Assembly (NCBI GenBank): GCA_947500555.1
Contig: CANMSE010000001.1
Span: 496,001 to 560,000, forward strand
From: an uncultured Fulvivirga sp.
GTDB taxonomy: Bacteria; Bacteroidota; Bacteroidia; Cytophagales; Cyclobacteriaceae
Length of the DNA: 64,000 bases
Direction of reading: 5' to 3'
The notes beneath the pieces were generated by a model. It was given only the letters and a program-made list of their open reading frames with translations, ran no database searches and was not told the DNA's origin. Shown here in pieces: positions 1 through 7,892 of this stretch (position 1 is its first letter; every line of letters starts with the position of its first letter). The position numbers were made by a program, and so were the translations under genes.

Positions 1-274
1 GGTGGCTCGAAATACTTTGATAATGTTGAATGAGTTCTTCAAGACGCTCATGACTTCGCTCATTTTTGGAAATATTTTTTCTCTTCTCATAGTTAGTAGC
101 AGCCATTTCTGGGCTATGAAAGAATGTCAGACCACCAATGTTGTACGTTGTTATAAGGTCTTCAATAGTTTTGATATGCACATCATCAGCATTAATGAAA
201 GCAGCAGGAAAGAATAATTGACCTATTTTTTCTTCTAAAGTCCAGATATCAGTTCCTTTTTTACTTACTTTCAT
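1..274 (-). CDS. GH3 glycosidase, NagZ-like, partial (N-terminal 91 aa)
   Basis: Only the N-terminus is in the window; the gene continues beyond base 1. The reverse-strand reading opens with ATG at 274-272. It contains the conserved start of glycoside hydrolase family 3 catalytic domains: an EEKIGQLFFPA segment near residues 14-25, then an LI..YNIGGLTFF segment near residues 41-53, as in bacterial beta-N-acetylglucosaminidases. NagZ enzymes remove GlcNAc from muropeptides or GlcNAc-anhMurNAc. The start overlaps the end of the AmpG-like gene by 14 bp, so it is the last visible gene of the peptidoglycan-salvage operon. No signal peptide is visible at the chosen start, which fits a cytoplasmic NagZ acting after AmpG import. 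The family call rests on about 90 residues plus context. Confidence 0.7.
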   Translation of the reverse strand, partial: MKVSKKGTDIWTLEEKIGQLFFPAAFINADDVHIKTIEDLITTYNIGGLTFFHSPEMAATNYEKRKNISKNERSHERLEELIQHYQSISSH

Positions 275-1535
275 TAATCTGCTTGCCATAGTCTTTTGGA
301 TATTTTAAAAATCTGATAATAAAAATACCAGGAACGGCTGCAATAACTACCCAAAGGAAAAACCATTCGTAACCCAACATTTCCTGCAAGTAGCCACTGA
401 TCATTCCGGGGAGCATCATCCCCAATGCCATTAGTCCGGTACCTATAGCGTAATGAGCCGTTTTTGTCTCTCCATCAGCCAGATAAATGAGGTACAACAT
501 AAAGGATGTAAAACCAAATCCATAGCCAAATTGCTCAACTATGACTGCTCCCATAACCCACTCTACTTGCTGAGGCTGAAAATAGGCCATCAGAAAATAT
601 AGCAAATTAGGCATATTTAGAGCTAATGCCATCTTCCACATCCACTTGCCTAAGCCTTGTCTGGAAACAAGTATTCCACCTAAAATTCCTCCAAGAGAAA
701 GGGCTACAAAGCCCAGAGTTCCATAAATGAAACCTACTTGCTGGGTACTTAATTCTAATCCACCATCAGTACGTTTATCTAATAAAAAAGGGGAAGCCAT
801 TTTTACCAGCTGCGATTCACCTAAACGATATAATAAAATGTAGGCAACGGCTACTACTATTTCCTTCTTTTTGAAAAAAGTGACGAATATATCGAAGAAA
901 CCAACCATTGGATTTATAGCAATCTCTCTTGGCTTCTCTTTTTTTGGCACCGCCCAAAAGTTATAGGCTGTTAGCAAAAACATTCCGGCCGAAACAATAA
1001 GAAGTGTCACTGACCAGGCCTTTAGATTATCTAAATAAAGCTCCTCCAGATAGCCTGCCATTATTACTATGAGTCCCTGGCCTGTAATTAATGCTACACG
1101 ATAAAATGTGCTTCTTACTCCAATAAAAAAAGACTGATCATCTTCTTTTAACCCAATCATATAGTAACCATCGGCCGCTATATCGTGTGTGGCTGAACTA
1201 AATGCAGCGAGCCAAAAAAAGAACAAACTAAAAGAGAGCCAGGCATTGAGACGTAAGGAGAGTGCTACTCCTAATATGGCTACAGCTAGTATAAGTTGAA
1301 GTGTTAAAAACCATTTCCTTTTGGTACTCTTTAGGTCAACTATCGGGCTCCAAAATGGCTTTATAACCCACGGCAGATAAAGCCAACTTGTATACAGCCC
1401 TATCTCTGTATTGCTAAGTTCCAGCCTCTTAAACATCACTACTGACAGCGCAGTGACAAGGACATAAGGTAGTCCTTCAGCAAAATATAAAGTTGGCACC
1501 CAACGCCATGGGTTTATCGACTTATTGTCCGCCAT
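261..1535 (-). CDS. ampG: AmpG-type MFS muropeptide permease
   Basis: 424 aa and strongly hydrophobic, with about 12 predicted membrane helices. The opening (PWRWVPTLYFAEGLPY, residues 9-24) and the following segment SWLYLPWVIKPFWSP (about 50-64) match AmpG-family major facilitator permeases. AmpG imports GlcNAc-anhydro-MurNAc and its peptides across the inner membrane by proton symport. It overlaps the upstream GNAT gene by 14 bp and the downstream GH3 gene by 14 bp, so it is translationally linked to both. Placement between a GH3 glycosidase and a SusCD/MurQ system strongly suggests a muropeptide or cell-wall disaccharide as substrate. The exact substrate cannot be read from sequence. Confidence 0.85.
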   Translation of the reverse strand: MADNKSINPWRWVPTLYFAEGLPYVLVTALSVVMFKRLELSNTEIGLYTSWLYLPWVIKPFWSPIVDLKSTKRKWFLTLQLILAVAILGVALSLRLNAWLSFSLFFFWLAAFSSATHDIAADGYYMIGLKEDDQSFFIGVRSTFYRVALITGQGLIVIMAGYLEELYLDNLKAWSVTLLIVSAGMFLLTAYNFWAVPKKEKPREIAINPMVGFFDIFVTFFKKKEIVVAVAYILLYRLGESQLVKMASPFLLDKRTDGGLELSTQQVGFIYGTLGFVALSLGGILGGILVSRQGLGKWMWKMALALNMPNLLYFLMAYFQPQQVEWVMGAVIVEQFGYGFGFTSFMLYLIYLADGETKTAHYAIGTGLMALGMMLPGMISGYLQEMLGYEWFFLWVVIAAVPGIFIIRFLKYPKDYGKQINESK

Positions 1536-2007
1536 TCTTTTTTAATAAATCATTATAAATACTGTTTTCTGATCCTTCTATGATCGTTGCACCTACTGCC
1601 TTTTGGTAGTATTCTACTGGTCCTACTCCACCAATAATGGCGTAAGCATATCCTTTATTCTTAAGTGCCTGAAGTGCCATCACCAAGAGTACCTTCCCCA
1701 CTCCTAATCCCCTTTTTGTTTCAAGTACACCAGTGGGGCCAAAGAAATTTTTTGAGGTGGTCTCATAACATGCAAAACCTATCGGCTGCTTATCTTGTTG
1801 GGCTACGATGCAATGTACAGGTTGAAAGGAAAATGATACCTCCACTTCAGAGGCCCAATAATCACTAAAATTCGCTTTCACCCAATCAGTCAATATAGAC
1901 TTTTCCGGAGCAATAGGATGTCGAAAAATAATCCCTTGTTCTAAAAGATCACTTTTTTGTTTTTCAATGTCTGGCAGGTCTATTAACCTTACTAGCATGT
2001 TTTGCAT
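1522..2007 (-). CDS. GNAT family N-acetyltransferase
   Basis: 161 aa. The C-terminal half carries a GNAT acetyl-CoA-binding signature: TKRGLGVGKVLLVMALQALKN around residues 98-118 (R-G-x-G-x-G-K pyrophosphate loop plus helix), then a YYQKAVGA segment near 133-140 typical of GNAT motif B. The gene starts 1 bp after the stop of the GHL10 gene and overlaps ampG by 14 bp, so it belongs to the salvage operon. A substrate is not evident. An amino sugar such as glucosamine or de-N-acetylated muropeptide would fit the context, but this is inference. GNATs next to AmpG are not part of the classical E. coli recycling pathway. Confidence 0.8.
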   Translation of the reverse strand: MQNMLVRLIDLPDIEKQKSDLLEQGIIFRHPIAPEKSILTDWVKANFSDYWASEVEVSFSFQPVHCIVAQQDKQPIGFACYETTSKNFFGPTGVLETKRGLGVGKVLLVMALQALKNKGYAYAIIGGVGPVEYYQKAVGATIIEGSENSIYNDLLKKNGGQ

Positions 2008-2008
2008 A

Positions 2009-3541
2009 TCAGTCGGTTTTTTTTGTCACTTCTTCCTTACTTATTGAAAGTACGGATACGCTACTTTCCTGACCGTAGTTATTGATATAAGTCATACCTA
2101 ATTGCTTAATTTTCTTTAATTGCTTTTTTTGAAAAGAAATAGTTGCTTCACCACTATCGGGGTATGATATTTTAATCAAAATAGATTCAGCAGCATCTAA
2201 ATCTACAGAGTCTTTATCCTTACTTCCGTATACCATAATATAACGAATAGATTTATCTACATTTTTCACAGTAATGCTCATCCTTTCTTCATCTGTCCAC
2301 TGGGCTTCAACAATAGGTTGGCCGGGTTCTTCCTTACTAATAAAAGGTGTCGGCATTGGCAATGCCTGGTAGCGATAATTTTTACGAGCCATCATTTTCA
2401 CTAACCGCTTATGTTTATTAATCAATGATTTTGCGCTAAAGAATACACTCCCATCGACTTCTTCTTTTCCTCGGGTCAATTCAATTTGTTTGGGAATCTC
2501 TCTATACTTATTCCAAGCTTTATCACTATTATTTTTTACTTTATAGGTACCGTGCCCAATGTATAGATGAGACTTTAATTTTTGATCAGACCACCAGTTG
2601 ACTAATTTACTGTGAGAGGCGAGCGGGTGATCCATACTCCAATAAAGTTGAGGTACTATATAATCAATCCATTGATTCTCGTCCCATTTTAAAGGGTCTG
2701 CGTAAAGGTCATCATAAGTGGTTTGCCCGGCCTGTGTATCAGAACCGCTAGGGTCTACAGAGGCATTTCTCCATACTCCAAAAGGGCTGATGCCAAACTG
2801 AACCCATGGTTTTACTGCACGGATACTATCGGAGATATTGGACACCAGACTATCTACATTTGCTCTCCGCCAATCATCCAATGACAGTGAAGCATTATTA
2901 TTTAGCTTGAAAGCGGCACTGTCTTCAAAGATTTCATCCTTGATTTTATAGGGATAGAAATAATCATCAAAATGAACCCCATCAATTTCGTAGTTATTAA
3001 CGACCTCCATAATGACATTGGTGGTATATTTTCTTACTTCTGGTAAGCCTGGATTGAAATAGTGTTTCTTACCGTACTTTATCATCCATTCAGGATGTTG
3101 ATAAAAAGCATGGCTGTTCGCCAAGCTCGCTGTATCCAAATTGAAAGTAGCACGGTAGGGGTTAAACCAAGCATGAAATTCAAACCCCCTTTCGTGCGAC
3201 TCCTCAATCATCCATTGTAACGGATCATAATATGGTTTTGGTGAGGTACCTTCTTTGCCAGTCAAATATTTTGACCATGGTTCATACGAGGAAGGATAGA
3301 ATGCATCACCTGCAGCCCTTACCTGAACAATGACTGTATTGAAATTCAGGCTTTGATAAAATTGAAGTATATCGATGAATTCGCTTTGCTGTTCTTTTGT
3401 GGATATATCATCCTGACTGGGCCAGTCAATATTGGCAACAGTAGCAATCCAAATTGCTCGAAATTCGTGTTTCAGCTGCTCTTTTTGACATATTGCCCAT
3501 TGAGGCAGATAAAATATACAAGATAAAATGATATACTTCAT
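2009..3541 (-). CDS. GHL10 (DUF187) glycosyl hydrolase, DigH/YngK-like, secreted
   Basis: 510 aa from the chosen start. A Sec signal peptide (about 1-19, ending AICQ) is followed by a GHL10/PF02638 TIM-barrel: EFRAIWIATVANIDWPS near the start, then FNTVIVQVRAAGDAFYPS, FHAWFNPYRATF and the IDGVHFDDYFYPY strand, all family hallmarks. The C-terminal roughly 120 residues look like a beta-sandwich. E. coli DigH, of this family, cleaves denuded peptidoglycan glycan strands, which suits the surrounding cell-wall salvage genes. An ATG 21 bp upstream (3562) would lie inside a terminator hairpin (3551-3574), so the ATG at 3541 is preferred. It sits 54 bp after susD and 1 bp before the GNAT gene. Confidence 0.85.
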   Translation of the reverse strand: MKYIILSCIFYLPQWAICQKEQLKHEFRAIWIATVANIDWPSQDDISTKEQQSEFIDILQFYQSLNFNTVIVQVRAAGDAFYPSSYEPWSKYLTGKEGTSPKPYYDPLQWMIEESHERGFEFHAWFNPYRATFNLDTASLANSHAFYQHPEWMIKYGKKHYFNPGLPEVRKYTTNVIMEVVNNYEIDGVHFDDYFYPYKIKDEIFEDSAAFKLNNNASLSLDDWRRANVDSLVSNISDSIRAVKPWVQFGISPFGVWRNASVDPSGSDTQAGQTTYDDLYADPLKWDENQWIDYIVPQLYWSMDHPLASHSKLVNWWSDQKLKSHLYIGHGTYKVKNNSDKAWNKYREIPKQIELTRGKEEVDGSVFFSAKSLINKHKRLVKMMARKNYRYQALPMPTPFISKEEPGQPIVEAQWTDEERMSITVKNVDKSIRYIMVYGSKDKDSVDLDAAESILIKISYPDSGEATISFQKKQLKKIKQLGMTYINNYGQESSVSVLSISKEEVTKKTD

Positions 3542-3544
3542 AAG

Positions 3545-3574
3545 AAAAAATAGAGCCTGCAAATGCAGACTCTA
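3545..3574 (-). terminator. Intrinsic terminator/attenuator after susD
   Basis: On the minus strand the 11-bp arms 3574-3564 and 3561-3551 pair with one mismatch around a 2-nt centre, and six T residues follow at once (3550-3545). This is a typical rho-independent terminator. It lies after the susD stop and ends 3 nt before the preferred ATG of the GHL10 gene. It would cap the susC-susD transcript while allowing some read-through to the enzymes, permease and GH3 gene. Confidence 0.7.
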
Positions 3575-3595
3575 TAACTTAAACCTAAAACAATT

Positions 3596-4915
3596 TTATA
3601 TAGCAGGATCTGGTGGTGTGCTTGAGTTATTTAGCCGCTCTTGAGTGGGGTAAGGATAAAAATTCCTATTTCTTTCATCAGAAAAAGTCTGAGCTGCGTT
3701 TGTAGGTTGTGGCCTGTCAAACCTTCTGCTATCTTCCAAACTGACTCCTGTCAAGAATAATTCTGCACGTCTATTTTGGTAAATTTCTAATAGTAAATCA
3801 TCTGTTGTAACAGGTCCTGCATAAGCTGTTAAATTTGCATTGACTCCATAAATATCATCATTTTTGGTTCTGATCACATCTAGAGCTGCAATAGCCGCTG
3901 CCAAATTTTGAGAAGACTTACGCACATTTGCCTCGGCAATTATTAATTGCATTTCACCAGGAAGATAAACCGGAATTGAGGCGTTTGCATTCCCAAAGAA
4001 AGAAACCGCATTAAAATCCTCAACATCAAGTCCATTTGCATTTTCTTCATCTGATGGCGATAGATAAAAATCAATTCTTCCATCTCCCGCAAAAGTCATA
4101 AAACCGAAATCGTCTCGCGGTTTTATATTGTTAGCACCTGTTCCAAATATCGGGTTAGGATTAATATTATCATAAATAAACTCAGATCTGACACTAACAT
4201 CCACATTAGAGGCTGAATTTATTGCTGCATCATAATCACCATTAAAAAGTTGATAACGCGCCAAATAAGCTTCAATTGAATTTGAGAGATCAATACCTCC
4301 GAGTATGGAGGCAGCTATAAATTCATCCGAAAGCCCGTTTGCAGATAAGTCAGATCGAGCACTTGTTAAGAGATCAATGGCTTCTTGATACCCCTGAGCG
4401 CGAGGCACAAACTCCGCTGCGTTATCCGTACTTGTATTGATGACAACTTGTTCAAAATTCTGAGATAAAGCACCTATACTTATAGCCTTAAAGAACTTTG
4501 CAGTTGCCTTTAATCCACTCGATGTACCTGCTTCTAATGGAACATTATCAGCTGCAATAATTATCTTTTCACTCATTGCCATTATCTGAAGCATATTCCC
4601 CCATAAGCCTGCAACGTGGGCATTGGTATTTAGTAAATCACCCGCACCATTTTCAAGCTCAACATATTGAACAAGTGTGATAAAAGCAGCCGCTTCACGC
4701 GTAGTTACTGCAGGAGCTTCTAATGAAAACCGTAAACCATCAGTAGAATATATTTGTCTTAAACCTACAGCCAACCCAAAAAGGCCTTCTCTACTTGATA
4801 ATATTTGCTCTTCTGTAGGATTATTTGGATTAACAAACTCAGTATCACATGCACCCATGATTACCAGAAGGATCAGGGTAATATATTTTTGTATTGCGTA
4901 TTTTTTAAATTTCAT
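3596..4915 (-). CDS. SusD/RagB-family outer-membrane lipoprotein
   Basis: 439 aa. A lipoprotein signal ends at Cys23 (VIMGAC). The mature N-terminus NPNNPTEEQI and the alpha-helical TPR-like body, ending in an NRRAELFLTG..LEDSRRF segment, are typical of SusD/RagB proteins that cap SusC-type transporters and bind oligosaccharide at the cell surface. It starts 18 bp after the SusC gene. At 439 residues it is shorter than many SusD proteins (500 or more). Neighbouring GHL10, AmpG, GH3 and MurQ genes point to a peptidoglycan-derived glycan rather than a plant or algal polysaccharide; that ligand is inferred. Confidence 0.9.
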   Translation of the reverse strand: MKFKKYAIQKYITLILLVIMGACDTEFVNPNNPTEEQILSSREGLFGLAVGLRQIYSTDGLRFSLEAPAVTTREAAAFITLVQYVELENGAGDLLNTNAHVAGLWGNMLQIMAMSEKIIIAADNVPLEAGTSSGLKATAKFFKAISIGALSQNFEQVVINTSTDNAAEFVPRAQGYQEAIDLLTSARSDLSANGLSDEFIAASILGGIDLSNSIEAYLARYQLFNGDYDAAINSASNVDVSVRSEFIYDNINPNPIFGTGANNIKPRDDFGFMTFAGDGRIDFYLSPSDEENANGLDVEDFNAVSFFGNANASIPVYLPGEMQLIIAEANVRKSSQNLAAAIAALDVIRTKNDDIYGVNANLTAYAGPVTTDDLLLEIYQNRRAELFLTGVSLEDSRRFDRPQPTNAAQTFSDERNRNFYPYPTQERLNNSSTPPDPAI

Positions 4916-4933
4916 CTTTTTTCTGTTTTATAT

Positions 4934-7870
4934 CTAGAAGCTGATGTTAACACTTAATTGGTATGTTCTGGGAATAGGAACACCAGCAAAGTCAAATCCG
5001 CGGACACTATTATTTTGTCCCGTAGTGTTAATCTCGGGGTCCCAACCAGAGTAGTCATCAAATGACAGAAGGTTCCTACCAATCAAACTGATATTAACCG
5101 ATTCAATTGCTTTGATATTAGGTTGGAAAGTATAGCCAATGGCCAATTCTCTCAATTTCACAAATGAACCATCTTCTATAAATTCTTCTCTTATACCTGC
5201 TTGTCTACCTCCTAAACCTGCAGTTCTTGTTCCCAAAATTTCGGCACCCGACCCTGGGCCTCCTCCAAAAAATGCATTGTCCAATAGTCTGCGATTCCAG
5301 TTAAAAACATCAAACCCTTGAACAGCATCAAATTGAAATCTGAAAGAAAACTTCTTATAAGTTAATTCGTTTATTAGAGATCCTATCCAATCCGGATTTG
5401 GATCACCAATGACTTGAAAACCCTCTCCAGCGACTGGTAAGTCATCATCGTCCAGGACAATTTGTCCACTTGCATCCCTTTCATAATAAGAATGATAAAA
5501 TACTCCTAAAGATTCGCCTTCCAGAACGGCATTAGTTCCAAACGACCTCGGCAATGTCAACACTTCACCTGCCACATCGGTAATCTCATTTTCATTTGCG
5601 GCATAAGTAGCGATGAGATTCCAATTGAAATCATTTGTTTTTATAGGATTTGCTCTAATTAGAATTTCAATTCCAGTGTTTTCCAAAGATCCTACATTTT
5701 CGAACCGAGTGTTAAAGCCGGAAGATAACGCTAATTCACGTTCTAAAAGTAAATCTGTCACTTCCTGCTTATAGTAGGAGAACTCTAAACCCAATCTATC
5801 ATTGAGAAAGGTTGCATCAAACCCAATCTCTATTTCATCCATTCGTTCAGGTGCTAAATTCTCATTACCCAATAGCGGTGCCGGAACAACACCACCAGCA
5901 CCTGAAATTGATACGGGATTGTAGTTAGAAAGTCTGTCAAAGGCGCCAATCGCAGTTAAATTACCCGCCTGACCCCATGATGCACGAATTTTAAAACTGT
6001 TAACAAACTGACCTATTGAATTGGACCAAAATTCCTCTTCTGAAATCAAATATGAACCACTCGCTTTGGCATAAAGTTGATTTCTTTCATCGGGACCAAA
6101 AACGGATGCTCCATCAAGTCTAAGTGCACCGGTAATGAATAATTTTTCTTTAAACCCAAAGGTCTGTTGAAAAAACGCTCCCCAATAAGAAACCTCATTT
6201 CTTTCGTCTATCTGTTCTAAAATGGTCGCTGCACCAGCAGGTATCTGTACGGTGGGAGCTAATCCGGAACCGGTAAGACCTATTCTCTCGAATGTCTCCC
6301 CTTGCCATGTACCTCCCAATACAGAAGTTGATTTTACGCTTGATGAAAGATTCTTTTCATAACTTAAGTTAAGATCCTGATTAAATTGAGAAACATTGGC
6401 ATCACTTCTTGTTGCCCAACCTGCAGGAAAGCCACTAGTATTGCCCACAGGGATGAATCCTGTGGCAGATTGGTTATAATAATCGATCCCAAATTTATAA
6501 TTGATGGCAAATCCATCAAAAGGAGTTGCTGTCACCCCTATACTTGATATGACCCTGTTAGTTTTTTGGCCGAACTTATATCTATCGATAACTTCTAATG
6601 GATTTGGGCGGCCAAAGGAAGTAGGACCCGAAGGGTAAACGCCTGACGAACTTGGAGATAAGTCAAATGAGTTATCCAAAAATAAAAACCCGGTAATAGC
6701 TCCATAAAAAGCCTCTATTCCTCCATTAGGCACATCTTCACTATTGCTGTGTGAATAGTTTAACCCAACATTAAATGAGAGCCAATCATTAACTAATTGA
6801 TCAACATTAAGTCGAGCTCCATATCTTTCAAAATTACTATTAGTTACTATTCCCTCATTGAAGAGATATGAACCGGAAGCGAAATATTTTGTCTTATCAT
6901 TTCCACCACTGACGGAAAGATTGTTCTCTGTACCTGTACCCGTTTGAAAAATGTCATCCTGATAATTAAATCTCGTTACTGATTCGCCAGCAGCGTTGAT
7001 CGGTGCTTCGTTTACATCGATTTCCTTTCTTAATTCGTTGAATTTAACTGACGTAGTAAAATTAAACTTTGTTTTACCTGATTCACCTCTCTTTGTAAAA
7101 ATTTGAACGACCCCATTACTTGCCCTGGAACCATAGATTGCTGCTGCTGCTGCTCCTTTTATAATTTCAATCCTATCAATATCAGCAGGATTTATATCGA
7201 CAAGCCTATTCTGACTAGTTCCCCCAATATCAATCAATTCGTTACTATTATTATTTATAAGGACCCCATCGACAATATAAAGAGGGTCTGAGCTCCCGGT
7301 AACAGTACTTGCTCCTCTCAATCTAATACTAATACCACCGGCAGGATCTCCCGAATTTTGCTGTACAAGTGCGCCCGCTATCTTCCCAGATAATGCTTGA
7401 TCAACAGCAACTGCTGCTGACTTTTCAAGGCTTTTTGAATCAATTGTAGAAATTGCATTGCCCAATTGGCGTCTGCTTGTAGCGACTGAGGAACCAGTCA
7501 CCACTATTTCATCCAAATTCAGAATGTCAGTAGACAATTGTATATCGTTAACAATTTCTGTTTGAGTTCCAACAGACACTGATACTTCTTCTGTAAGTAA
7601 ACCTACGGACCGAAATACGAGTGTATGGCTTCCAGTATCCAAATTCGCCTGAAAGGCATAATCTCCTGAAAAATCAGTAACCGTTCCATATTGCGTATTT
7701 TCTATCTGTACGGTTGCACCTGGCACAGATTCTCCAGCATCGTTCGTAACCTTACCACGAAAAGTAGTAGCTGTCTGAGCTTGTACCGAAGATACCAGCA
7801 AGATCAGCACTACAGATGCGAAAAAGCTCTTTAATGCAGTTCTTAAATAATTTGTACTTGTTTTTCTCAT
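4934..7870 (-). CDS. SusC/RagA-family TonB-dependent transporter
   Basis: 978 aa from the chosen ATG. Order: Sec signal peptide (about 1-32, ending VQAQ), carboxypeptidase-D-like regulatory domain (about 38-120, FRGKVTNDAGESVPGATVQI), a TonB-box-like stretch before VVTGSSVATSRRQLG, plug domain (about 130-260, with the SusC-type segments YIVDGVLI and IEIIKGAAAAAIYGSRASNG), and a long beta-barrel ending in F. An upstream ATG at 7912 adds 14 residues that do not look like a signal peptide, so 7870 is preferred. It lies 22 bp after the NagB/PIG-L fusion and 18 bp before susD. With SusD it should import a cell-wall glycan fragment into the periplasm. Confidence 0.93.
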   Translation of the reverse strand: MRKTSTNYLRTALKSFFASVVLILLVSSVQAQTATTFRGKVTNDAGESVPGATVQIENTQYGTVTDFSGDYAFQANLDTGSHTLVFRSVGLLTEEVSVSVGTQTEIVNDIQLSTDILNLDEIVVTGSSVATSRRQLGNAISTIDSKSLEKSAAVAVDQALSGKIAGALVQQNSGDPAGGISIRLRGASTVTGSSDPLYIVDGVLINNNSNELIDIGGTSQNRLVDINPADIDRIEIIKGAAAAAIYGSRASNGVVQIFTKRGESGKTKFNFTTSVKFNELRKEIDVNEAPINAAGESVTRFNYQDDIFQTGTGTENNLSVSGGNDKTKYFASGSYLFNEGIVTNSNFERYGARLNVDQLVNDWLSFNVGLNYSHSNSEDVPNGGIEAFYGAITGFLFLDNSFDLSPSSSGVYPSGPTSFGRPNPLEVIDRYKFGQKTNRVISSIGVTATPFDGFAINYKFGIDYYNQSATGFIPVGNTSGFPAGWATRSDANVSQFNQDLNLSYEKNLSSSVKSTSVLGGTWQGETFERIGLTGSGLAPTVQIPAGAATILEQIDERNEVSYWGAFFQQTFGFKEKLFITGALRLDGASVFGPDERNQLYAKASGSYLISEEEFWSNSIGQFVNSFKIRASWGQAGNLTAIGAFDRLSNYNPVSISGAGGVVPAPLLGNENLAPERMDEIEIGFDATFLNDRLGLEFSYYKQEVTDLLLERELALSSGFNTRFENVGSLENTGIEILIRANPIKTNDFNWNLIATYAANENEITDVAGEVLTLPRSFGTNAVLEGESLGVFYHSYYERDASGQIVLDDDDLPVAGEGFQVIGDPNPDWIGSLINELTYKKFSFRFQFDAVQGFDVFNWNRRLLDNAFFGGGPGSGAEILGTRTAGLGGRQAGIREEFIEDGSFVKLRELAIGYTFQPNIKAIESVNISLIGRNLLSFDDYSGWDPEINTTGQNNSVRGFDFAGVPIPRTYQLSVNISF

Positions 7871-7892
7871 ATAGGTATGGTTTAGATAAAGT

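Noticed and set aside
3542..3562. Longer start for the GHL10 protein at 3562
   Set aside because: It would begin inside a terminator hairpin and adds seven residues before an already complete signal peptide.
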